A stretch of DNA of 64,000 nucleotides from JAVVEW01 sp032251045 (GTDB taxonomy: Bacteria; Pseudomonadota; Gammaproteobacteria; Methylococcales; Methylomonadaceae), in assembly GCA_032251045.1 (NCBI GenBank), contig JAVVEW010000004.1:8520-72519 (forward strand), read 5' to 3'. Position numbers and translations under genes: made by a program. Below, in pieces: positions 1 to 7,147 of this stretch (positions are counted from its first letter, which is position 1; every line of letters begins with the position of its first letter). The notes under the pieces were generated by a model. That model worked only from the letters and a program-made list of their open reading frames with translations, was not told where the DNA came from and ran no database searches.

Positions 1-3000
1 AGGTATAACAGTCCGTGCTGGGGCGGGTGGTTAATGCCGCGCAGAAACCAGTACCAGCCGCCGCCAAAATGGCACTCGAATTGGTAATGCTCGCCCAAGC
101 GGGCGCGCAGGTGACGGTGCAGGGCCAGACAATACAGCGCGAATTGCAGGTCATAGCGTTTGTCCAGCATGGCTTGTTGCAGGGCGTTCAGGTGATAGTG
201 CCGGTCTTGATTGCCCAGGCTGTTGAATTTGTAATCAATCAGGAAATAACGCCCTTCATGCTCTAACACCAGGTCGATAAAACCTTTGATAAAGCCGCGG
301 ATGTGTCGGGGATATAGTGGTGGGCGCGGTTGCTTCGGGAACAGGGCCTGGTGGAGCAGGGCATCGAGTTCGCGGGTGTTGACCGCACTGGCCTGGAACA
401 GAAATTCCAGCTCGCTTTGTTGTTGCGTGGCGGTGAGCTGGCAAAGGTTCAGGCTGGCACCGTTTGGTTTTGTTGTCAGTAGCGGTAGCTGTAACCAGGC
501 GCTGAGCGCGTCATGCACAATGTCTTGATGCTCACGCCATGCGCTGTCGAGTTGCTCGGGCAGCCAGTCATCCAGTGTGTGCAATGCCTTGGCAAAGCCT
601 AGTTTGGCGCTGTATTCCAAAAGGCCGTGTATCAAGGTGCCGGCACGGGGGCCTCGGGGCAGGCGATGCAAGCCACTGGTGGCATGGCTGATCGGCGTGC
701 TGTCCGCGTCGGCTTCATCACTATGCAAGGCTTCGCGGGGCGATTCCGGGGCGTCGGTTTGGGTATTGACCGGCAGGCTGCTGTAGCTGGCAATCCAGCC
801 GCGACTGAGAATGAGCGTGTGCGCGGTGCGTACTTGATCGGGCTGGGGTGCAGTCTCTCCGCTGGCCTGATAGCGGTCTGAATTCGCCTCGGGTAATGGC
901 GTGACGGCAAGGGCAGGGCAACCTTGTTGCAAGTTTGTTAGGGCTTTAGCCAGTTGCGCGGCGGGTGTGTTCGGCTGCCAGTCCAGTAGTGCGCCAATGG
1001 CCGACCTTTCCAGCAAGCACTGTTTGCCGCCGCCTTTTTTAATCGGCGCAATGCCCAGCCAGCAGGCGTGTTTGGCGCGGGTGAGGGCGACATACAAGAG
1101 GCGGATGTCTTCTTTAAGCCGTTCCAGATCTTGCCGCTGGCGGCTGGTTTCGGTTTTGTCGAGGTCGATGCACGGTTGTTGCCGGTCGTCGTGAAAGCGG
1201 TAAAAGTCGTTATGCTGGCTGCTGACTTCCTGATAGGCGCAGGCAAACGGTATGAACACCAGCGGATATTCCAGCCCTTTGGATTTATGAATGGTGATGA
1301 TTTTCAACAAATTGGCATCGCTTTCCAGGCGCAGAATGCTGTCATTATCGCTTAAGGCGCGGGTTCTGGCATCGCTGAAAAAATGCAGCAGCGCCTGCTC
1401 GCCATCCAGGTGTTGACTGGCCTGTTGTAGTAATTCACTGATATGCAGCAGGTTGGTCAAACGCCGCTCACCCAGGTGCCGGGCATTGAGTTGATAATCA
1501 TGCAGCCAGTGCCGAATGGCCGGCAGCAGGCCTTGCTGTTGCCAGCGTTGCCGGTAGCGGTGAAAACGTTCCAGGTGCACTTCCAGCGCCACTTCATCTT
1601 GAATCAGCGCTTTTAACGTCGCTTCATCGAAAGCAAACAATCGGGTGCTTAACGCGGCGCGCACGTTGCGTTCATCGCCCGGTTCGGCCATGGCGCACAG
1701 TACAAAGCTTAAATCTTGCGCTTCGTCGCTGGCAAACACTGAAGTTTTTTCTGACAGGTATACACTGCTCAAGCCGCGCCGCGCCAGCGCCTCGCGCATC
1801 AGCAAAGCTTCTTTGCCGGTGCGTACTAGAATGGCAATATCTTTAGGTTGTACCGGTATCAACCGGTCGTGATGCTGAAAACCGGTGCCGCCTTGTGCGG
1901 CGGCATTGAGCAGACGCACGATTTCCGAGGCAGTCACTTCCGCCAGATGGCTGCGGTACTTGCCCGATGCCACCGGCAGGTCAAGCGCCCAATGCCACAG
2001 CGTCAGGGCCGGCGCCGGGGCGTGATGTACGGTCCAGGTTTCCTTCAGGCCATGTGCGTTGACTTTGTTGAAGGGCAGTGGGTTGTCATCATCGCTGCGA
2101 AAGCGGAACGCGCCTTGTGGCTGTTGTTCAGCATAAGCAAATATGTGGTTAGTGGCCTCCACCAGGGCGCTGGCCGAGCGGTAGTTGGTAGCCAGCGTGT
2201 AATGTTGGCCGCAAGTGGCGTGCCGTGCTTTGAGATAGGTATAAATATCAGCACCGCGAAAGCCATAAATGGCCTGCTTCGGGTCGCCGATCATCAGCCA
2301 GCCCAGTTCGGGCCGGTCTTGATAAATGCGTGTGAAAATCCGATATTGCACCGGGTCCGTGTCTTGAAATTCATCGATCATGGCGACGGGTAGTTGGCGG
2401 CGGATTTGCCCAGCCAGGGTTTCGCCACGATCACCGTCCAAGGCCTTTGCCAGTCGCGATAATAAATCATCAAAGGTCATCAGCCCCTGACGCTGTTTTT
2501 CCTGATGGTATTGCTTATGTACCCAGCCCAGCGCATGTAGCAGCAGCGGCTGTTCTAACGCCACCGGCTGGGCGAGATGTGCGCTTAAAACGTCTAAGGC
2601 GTGCAAGGCGGCAAAATCCAGTTGCGGCTGTTTGTCCTGATGTTTTTTGACCAGGCTTTGGGTCAGCTTCTGATGGCTGAATTTTGTCGCCAGTTTGCTA
2701 TCAAGCGGCGCCAGCCCTGCCGCCCACCGGTTAAGCTCGGCCAGCCATTCAGCAAATTGGTCTTTTTTATAGCGGCTGCCATTCAGCCATCCCTCCTGAC
2801 TGGCCCGGGTCAGGCCCGGGTTAAGCTCAGCTTGGCTGTCGTGCCAGTGTTGGCGGGCGTGTGCTTCGGCGCAGGCTCGGGTTTGTTGCCACAGGCTCCA
2901 GTCATCCAGGCAATGTTGTAAATCAATCGCCGCGCCGCTCAGCAGCGCCGCTTCACCCAGCAAGGGCCGTAGCCGCGCTGCCAATGCGTCCGGAGCGCCT

Positions 3001-3557
3001 AACGCCTCGGCCACTGCCTGGCTGTGTTGCGCGGACAGCGGGTAAAAAAATGTGCGCCAATAATCCCTGACCACATCCAGAAATAACGCGCTGTCATCCG
3101 GTTCCAGTTGCTGCTCAAAATCCATGCCGCTATCAAACGCATGTTGCTGCAATATACGCTGACAAAAGCCGTGAATGGTGTAAATCGCCGCCTCATCCAT
3201 CCAGTCGGCGGCCAGTTTCAATTGCGCGGCACAGCCTGGCCAATGGCTTTCTGGCCAGCGCGACCTAAGCCCGGTCAGAAACGGGTCGGCATTGTCTTCA
3301 TGTTCTTGAAAAAACGCTGCCGCCTGACTGAGCCGTTCGCGAATCCGGTCGCGCAGCTCCGAGGTGGCCGCGTCCGTGAACGTAACCACCAGAATATCCG
3401 GCGGCATCCGGCTGACCTGTGTGTCCTGTTCCGGTTCGCCTAAAATCAGACGCACATACAATGCGGCCAAGGTGAAGGTTTTGCCAGTACCGGCGCTGGC
3501 CTCGATCAAGCGTGCGTCAGTCAGTGGGAAGGTTTGTAAATCAAGCGATTGGGTCAT
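1..3557 (-). CDS. recB: RecBCD exonuclease V beta subunit RecB (3' end beyond window)
   Basis: RecB is the helicase-nuclease subunit of RecBCD, which resects double-strand breaks and loads RecA. The frame stays open from an ATG at 3557 to the left edge, giving 1185 codons, so only a short C-terminal piece is missing. Residues 20-27 are a Walker A motif (ASAGTGKT), as in the UvrD-like helicase domain. Near the window edge is the RecB nuclease core, with GFIDLV followed by IDYK (Asp1108, Lys1110) and a FGGGWYWFLRG stretch typical of RecB C-termini. No recC or recD lies on the upstream side. Instead, an A+T-rich gap and outward-facing genes follow. Start choice: this ATG sits about 16 residues before the helicase core, which is normal for the family. 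Confidence 0.95.
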   Translation of the reverse strand, partial: MTQSLDLQTFPLTDARLIEASAGTGKTFTLAALYVRLILGEPEQDTQVSRMPPDILVVTFTDAATSELRDRIRERLSQAAAFFQEHEDNADPFLTGLRSRWPESHWPGCAAQLKLAADWMDEAAIYTIHGFCQRILQQHAFDSGMDFEQQLEPDDSALFLDVVRDYWRTFFYPLSAQHSQAVAEALGAPDALAARLRPLLGEAALLSGAAIDLQHCLDDWSLWQQTRACAEAHARQHWHDSQAELNPGLTRASQEGWLNGSRYKKDQFAEWLAELNRWAAGLAPLDSKLATKFSHQKLTQSLVKKHQDKQPQLDFAALHALDVLSAHLAQPVALEQPLLLHALGWVHKQYHQEKQRQGLMTFDDLLSRLAKALDGDRGETLAGQIRRQLPVAMIDEFQDTDPVQYRIFTRIYQDRPELGWLMIGDPKQAIYGFRGADIYTYLKARHATCGQHYTLATNYRSASALVEATNHIFAYAEQQPQGAFRFRSDDDNPLPFNKVNAHGLKETWTVHHAPAPALTLWHWALDLPVASGKYRSHLAEVTASEIVRLLNAAAQGGTGFQHHDRLIPVQPKDIAILVRTGKEALLMREALARRGLSSVYLSEKTSVFASDEAQDLSFVLCAMAEPGDERNVRAALSTRLFAFDEATLKALIQDEVALEVHLERFHRYRQRWQQQGLLPAIRHWLHDYQLNARHLGERRLTNLLHISELLQQASQHLDGEQALLHFFSDARTRALSDNDSILRLESDANLLKIITIHKSKGLEYPLVFIPFACAYQEVSSQHNDFYRFHDDRQQPCIDLDKTETSRQRQDLERLKEDIRLLYVALTRAKHACWLGIAPIKKGGGKQCLLERSAIGALLDWQPNTPAAQLAKALTNLQQGCPALAVTPLPEANSDRYQASGETAPQPDQVRTAHTLILSRGWIASYSSLPVNTQTDAPESPREALHSDEADADSTPISHATSGLHRLPRGPRAGTLIHGLLEYSAKLGFAKALHTLDDWLPEQLDSAWREHQDIVHDALSAWLQLPLLTTKPNGASLNLCQLTATQQQSELEFLFQASAVNTRELDALLHQALFPKQPRPPLYPRHIRGFIKGFIDLVLEHEGRYFLIDYKFNSLGNQDRHYHLNALQQAMLDKRYDLQFALYCLALHRHLRARLGEHYQFECHFGGGWYWFLRGINHPPQHGLLY

Positions 3558-4220
3558 GGTTATGGCGTTTGGCTGGAGTATCTGGGAGGCGCGTGGGTGA
3601 TAGGCGCGAACTTAAGCATACCCGTTTACTTATTTCTATGTTCCTGCATGGGAATGCAGGTTGGCGTGTCTATGGTAACTGTTCATAGCCTGAAAAATCC
3701 TCCGCAGCTCTCATTCATGCAGACAAAACGACATGCCCGAAAACCTAAAAATAAAAAAACTACGTTATTTAACTTAAAAAACAGGATCAATTTGGTCGAA
3801 AAAAGTGAAGAGAAATAATAACTCTTGTAAATTCAATGGCTTGTTAATGAAAAATAATAAATAACTGCGTTATATAACGTATTTTGGCAGCTGGAATGTT
3901 TTTAATAAACTGCCTAGGTAATTGAAAACTATTATTATTTTTATTGGGTGTCTCAACATGACAACGGCATGGTTTTATCTGAAAATCGCCTGTCGCCTCC
4001 CGTATTTGTTTTTATACATAGCAAAAACAATGAGTTACAAAAACAAGCCAATGTGGCACGCTACCTGCTTAAGATTTCATGGAGTCTTGAATGTCCGATT
4101 TTTTGCATGAATCCACACCCTAAAAGCGGTGTCGTCTCTCAGGGGTGCGCTACTCATTGCCATAATCGGTGTAACAACAAGATTGCAATAACAAACACAC
4201 CTGATATTAGGAGAGCATCG
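3558..4220. other. A+T-rich intergenic region
   Basis: About 660 bases lie between the divergent recB and the YcnI-like gene. The part from 3700 to 3960 is clearly richer in A+T than its surroundings. It holds a short hairpin at 3643-3660 (CCTGCAT, loop GGGA, ATGCAGG) and a perfect 12-base palindrome at 3868-3879 (CGTTATATAACG). I see no convincing gene here. The in-frame extension upstream of the YcnI-like ATG lacks any secretion signal and is rejected as coding. The region probably carries promoters for both neighbours, and the palindrome could be an operator. Confidence 0.5.
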
Positions 4221-4994
4221 ATGAAAAAAACCTTAACCTTAACCCTCATGGGCGCCGCTTTAGGCTTGGCAAGCACCGCCTTCGCGCATACCCGTCTGGA
4301 ATTTCCAGTCATTCAGGAAGGAACCCGCAGCGATAACAATATCGTAGTTACGCACGGCTGTACTGATTTGCCGGTCATTGGCACCGTTAACGTATTCCCG
4401 GACGTTGCCTTGGCGCGGGTACAGACGTCAACTGACAATTTTGTTGATAACATAGTCGATGATGCCCGGCTTGCAACGGATTTCATGTCCGGCGGCTCGA
4501 TCACCGGTTTGGTCAGTCGTGAAGTTTTCAGTCTGTCTGAACTGATCAAAGACCCTCAAGGTAACGCAGTCGGCTTCTGGAATGGCGCGGGCACTATTCC
4601 CGCTTCCGGCTGGGCCGCCAAATCACCGGTCAGAATCGGCGCTATCAACATTGAACCGACCTCTTGCGCAACCAAAGTCGTGGTGGTTCCGGCTATCGCC
4701 AATATCTGTCAGCTAGGCTCCTTGGCCGATGTCACCGGGCCTACCGGCAGGTTCGAGGAATCCAATCTGTTTGTAGACTTGTGGACCGCGCCCGATGCCG
4801 GCTCGCCGTTCGACGGCCCGGCCTGGAACTTCCCGGCCACGTTAACGGTAGAGCGTGACCTGGAAAACAACCCATTGCCGGCCAGCTGCGGCGAAGGTTT
4901 CGCGGTTCGGGTGTTCCCATCGGCTGAACAGCTTGATCGTGATTTCAAAGCTGTTTACCAAGGCCGTGAATTCTGGCCGAATTCCGGAATCTGA
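4221..4994 (+). CDS. YcnI-like (DUF1775-type) secreted protein, candidate copper binder
   Basis: This is a 257-residue exported protein. The ATG at 4221 follows a good ribosome site (AGGAGAG) and begins a classical signal peptide (MKKTLTLTLMGAALGLA) cleaved after AFA. The mature chain then starts with His23. A THGC motif at residues 44-47 and the general layout resemble the YcnI/DUF1775 family, some members of which bind Cu(II) through the N-terminal histidine; the similarity is distant. Four cysteines (HGC, TSC, NIC, ASC) could form two periplasmic disulfides. It is first in a run of envelope genes that includes a TlpA thioredoxin and a large His- and Met-rich barrel, which suggests metal or redox handling. 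A longer in-frame start at 3948 exists but would bury the signal peptide. Confidence 0.6.
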   Translation: MKKTLTLTLMGAALGLASTAFAHTRLEFPVIQEGTRSDNNIVVTHGCTDLPVIGTVNVFPDVALARVQTSTDNFVDNIVDDARLATDFMSGGSITGLVSREVFSLSELIKDPQGNAVGFWNGAGTIPASGWAAKSPVRIGAINIEPTSCATKVVVVPAIANICQLGSLADVTGPTGRFEESNLFVDLWTAPDAGSPFDGPAWNFPATLTVERDLENNPLPASCGEGFAVRVFPSAEQLDRDFKAVYQGREFWPNSGI

Positions 4995-4998
4995 TAAA

Positions 4999-5085
4999 AC
5001 AGTACCCCGCCTATGGGGCGGTGATTGAGTCGCCGCCCTGACGGGGCGGCTTTGCCTGCCGAAATGTTCTTTTACGGACATTTCG
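4999..5085 (+). terminator. Tandem hairpins after the YcnI-like gene
   Basis: Three consecutive inverted repeats follow the stop codon: ACCCCGCC/GGGGCGGT, then GCCGCCC/GGGGCGGC followed by a weak TTTG, then CCGAAATG/CATTTCGG. The middle one is the best terminator candidate, but its T-run is poor. The group may slow or partly end transcription, or protect the upstream message, rather than fully separate the next gene. Confidence 0.4.
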
Positions 5086-5154
5086 GCGTTGGTGTTTGTA
5101 AGATGACTTGTTCTGGTATTTACATGCCAAATGTAAAACAGATCAAGCAAGCAG

Positions 5155-5194
5155 TATTGTTGGGCACGCTTACGCTTTGCCCAACCTACCAACT
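5155..5194. repeat. Palindromic repeat, family A, copy 1
   Basis: GTTGGGC and GCCCAAC arms flank ACGCTTACGCTTT and are followed by CTACCAACT. Nearly the same sequence recurs at 6263-6303 and, with changes, at 6761-6799. All three copies are intergenic, as expected for REP-like elements. This copy lies directly before the ribosome site of the next gene. Confidence 0.75.
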
Positions 5195-5216
5195 AAACAA
5201 CCTGGAGGGTACAACT

Positions 5217-5687
5217 ATGAACAAGACTTTTCGTCAAACTGTCCTGGCACTGGCGGGCTTGGGCTGTCTGGCCGCGCCGGTTTGGGTATCGGCTCATGCC
5301 GGCGGCGCGGTGATGGATATTGAGGGTAACAGCGCCGGGTTCAGCACCTTGGCCCAGGTGACCTGTTTTGATGACGGCAATGGTGTGCCGGATCACCTGA
5401 TCGCTCAGATCGAGGATAAATTTCCGCCGGTTCCGGGACTATTGACCACCCTGGTTATTCTGAAAGGCAGCCAGATGATCACCACCAGCGACCCTTTTTC
5501 CGGCGATGGCGAACCCGGGCCGTATATACGTCTGCATGGCGGCCCCGGTCTTTATACCTTGATGGCCAACAAAACCGCCGCCGGCGCGCGTGATTTTGAA
5601 GTGGAATGGCATTGTAATACGGCCGACAATGTTCATTCCGGCACCGATGTCCGGGTGTTGCAGTTTGGTTTACCGGTCAGACCATGA
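5217..5687 (+). CDS. Small secreted protein of unknown function, mature N-terminal His
   Basis: This gene encodes 156 residues. The ATG at 5217 follows a strong ribosome site (CTGGAGGG) and starts a signal peptide that should be cleaved after VSA, leaving His27 as the first mature residue. I do not recognise the family. The mature part is about 130 residues with two cysteines (VTCFDD and WHCNT) and a pattern suggesting a small beta-rich domain. It shares the predicted mature N-terminal histidine with the preceding YcnI-like protein. Its stop overlaps the start of the TlpA gene (ATGA), so the two are translationally coupled and probably work together in the periplasm. A metal-binding or chaperone role is an inference. 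Confidence 0.7.
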   Translation: MNKTFRQTVLALAGLGCLAAPVWVSAHAGGAVMDIEGNSAGFSTLAQVTCFDDGNGVPDHLIAQIEDKFPPVPGLLTTLVILKGSQMITTSDPFSGDGEPGPYIRLHGGPGLYTLMANKTAAGARDFEVEWHCNTADNVHSGTDVRVLQFGLPVRP

Positions 5688-6199
5688 GCGTGGGCAAACC
5701 GGCGTGGCGGCTGATCGTGGCTTTATCGCTGGGCATGGCGTCGGCATCGGCCCTGGCAGAAGCGCAAGCCGCGCCGGACTGCAAGCTCAGGTCACTGTCC
5801 GGCGATCAGGCATTGTCACTTAACAGTTTGCAAGGCCAGGTGGTGTATGTCGATTTCTGGGCATCCTGGTGTCCGCCGTGTTTGAAGTCGTTTCCGTTCA
5901 TGAATGACTTGCAGCAACGTTACCGGGATCAAGGGCTGACCGTGGTCGCGGTCAATCTGGATGAAAACCTAAGCGATGCCCAGGCGTTTGTCGAAAAACA
6001 ACCGGCGGCATTTCCGGTTTGGGTGGATCAGGATCAATCCTGCGCCCAGGCGTTCAAGGTCAAGGCCATGCCCAGCACTTATCTGATCGATGCCAGCGGC
6101 GTGATTCGCCACGTTCATGCCGGCTTTCGGCTGGATGAGGCAGAAACCTTGCAGGCGCAGGTCGAGCTGTTGTTAACCGGCAGCGTCGATGCCCGGTAA
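5684..6199 (+). CDS. TlpA-like periplasmic thioredoxin
   Basis: This is a 171-residue thioredoxin-fold disulfide reductase or isomerase of the TlpA/ResA type. An N-terminal signal segment (RLIVALSLGMASASALA) is followed by the active site WCPPC (Cys63 and Cys66) and the cis-proline loop MPSTY. The WASWCPPC and YLIDASG signatures are typical of proteins that reduce periplasmic disulfides or help insert metal or haem cofactors. The ATG overlaps the previous stop (ATGA), which indicates coupled translation with the small secreted protein. In this cluster it may keep cysteines of the neighbouring secreted proteins reduced or assist copper loading. That partner assignment is inference. Confidence 0.85.
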   Translation: MSVGKPAWRLIVALSLGMASASALAEAQAAPDCKLRSLSGDQALSLNSLQGQVVYVDFWASWCPPCLKSFPFMNDLQQRYRDQGLTVVAVNLDENLSDAQAFVEKQPAAFPVWVDQDQSCAQAFKVKAMPSTYLIDASGVIRHVHAGFRLDEAETLQAQVELLLTGSVDAR

Positions 6200-6262
6200 G
6201 CATGAATGTAGCAAGTATAAGGTTTGGCAAAGGCGCGATAGCGACGTGCAGGGCGCAAGCGG

Positions 6263-6303
6263 TATTGTTGGGCACGCTCACGCTTTGCCCAACCTACCAA
6301 CTG
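6263..6303. repeat. Palindromic repeat, family A, copy 2
   Basis: This copy almost matches 5155-5194: TATTGTTGGGCACGCT, then CACGCTTTGCCCAACCTACC. It lies between the TlpA gene and the DUF4266 gene and is directly followed by a family B element. Confidence 0.75.
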
Positions 6304-6305
6304 TG

Positions 6306-6390
6306 TGGGATGGGTTGCGTGGGATGGGCTGAACGAAGTGAAGCCGATCAACGGTGAGAGATGGGCTTCGCGCTGCTCAGCCCATCCTAC
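6306..6390. repeat. Palindromic repeat, family B, copy 1
   Basis: Long inverted repeat whose right arm ends GCTCAGCCCATCCTAC and whose left arm reads GTGGGATGGGCTGAACGAAG. The inner part repeats GAAGCC and GGGCTTC. It matches 6801-6888 closely and would form a long imperfect hairpin in RNA. A partial element of another family (GGTGCGGTT/ACCGCACC) follows at 6436-6467. Confidence 0.75.
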
Positions 6391-6505
6391 GAAACTGTTA
6401 TTGAGCGGTAGCGGTCATGCGGGCGAAACGCGACCGGTGCGGTTCGTACTTCACCGCACCCTACGGCTTTACTGTAATGAGCCAACCCGAAAGGCAGCGT
6501 GAGTC

Positions 6506-6739
6506 ATGTATTTTAGATTAAAGCCTGAAAGCTTATGGCCGGTGCTGGCGCTGTGCGCGGTGGTAACCAGCGGCTGCGCCGAAGTCGCGCCCTGGGAGCG
6601 TGGCCGACTGGCCAAACCGCAGATGGCGCCAACTCCGCATCCGGTGCAAAAAACTATCCGCAGTCATAACTATTCCAGCCGCGAAGCCGGCGCGCCCGAT
6701 CCTTCCGGCTCGGGCGGCGGCGGTTGCGGCTGTTATTGA
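6506..6739 (+). CDS. DUF4266 lipoprotein
   Basis: This gene encodes a 77-residue lipoprotein. The signal segment ends in a lipobox (VTSGC, lipidated Cys at about residue 23). The mature part has the DUF4266 hallmarks: PWERGRLAKP near the start, then HNYSSREA, then a glycine-rich tail ending GGGGCGCY. The function of the family is unknown. From memory it recurs next to DUF3570 proteins, TlpA-type thioredoxins and ApbE, and all of these are present here. It is separated from both neighbours by about 300-400 bases filled with palindromic repeats. The C-terminal CGC motif could bind metal or be a redox pair, which is inference. Confidence 0.85.
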   Translation: MYFRLKPESLWPVLALCAVVTSGCAEVAPWERGRLAKPQMAPTPHPVQKTIRSHNYSSREAGAPDPSGSGGGGCGCY

Positions 6740-6760
6740 TCAAATGATCGTAACACATAA

Positions 6761-6799
6761 GGTTGGGCACGCTTGTTGCTTTGCCCAACTTGCCAACTG
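6761..6799. repeat. Palindromic repeat, family A, copy 3
   Basis: This is a diverged copy: GGTTGGGCACGCTTGTTGCT followed by TTGCCCAACTTGCCAACT. It begins 21 bases after the DUF4266 stop and abuts a family B element. Confidence 0.65.
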
Positions 6800-6800
6800 C

Positions 6801-6888
6801 GTAGGATGGGCTGCGTAGGATGGGCTGAACAAAGTGAAGCCCATCACCAGTGAGAGAGATGGGCTTCGCGCTGCTCAGCCCATCCTAC
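6801..6888. repeat. Palindromic repeat, family B, copy 2
   Basis: Second copy of the 6306-6390 element, with outer arms GTAGGATGGGCT and AGCCCATCCTAC. Its left side is duplicated (GTAGGATGGGCT occurs twice), which suggests slippage or nested insertion. It lies in the DUF4266-DUF3570 gap. Confidence 0.75.
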
Positions 6889-6994
6889 AAAACGGCTCAG
6901 CCTATTCGACGTTCAGCCCGTAAGCTGAGTTGAACAACGTGTAATCCAGCATTTTGCCAACGACGTAAGCCTGAATGCTGCTTAACAAAGCTCC

Positions 6995-7073
6995 GTAGGG
7001 TGGATAAGCTTCAGCGCATCCACCCAAAGTCGGCAGCTGTGGTGGATGCGCCTTTCAGGCTTATCCACCCTAC
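6995..7073. repeat. Palindromic repeat, family C
   Basis: Perfect outer arms GTAGGGTGGATAAGC and GCTTATCCACCCTAC enclose inner arms GCGCATCCACC and GGTGGATGCGC. The sequence is unrelated to families A and B but has the same nested-hairpin design. It ends 74 bases before the DUF3570 start. Confidence 0.8.
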
Positions 7074-7147
7074 GAACTGCGAACCGGCAACACGGGCCTT
7101 CAGATACGATAACAACATAAAATACAGCCACAAATCGATTACTCACC

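Noticed and set aside
3948..4220. N-terminal extension of the YcnI-like protein
   Set aside because: It would place 91 residues before a perfect signal peptide. The internal ATG at 4221 has an excellent ribosome site.
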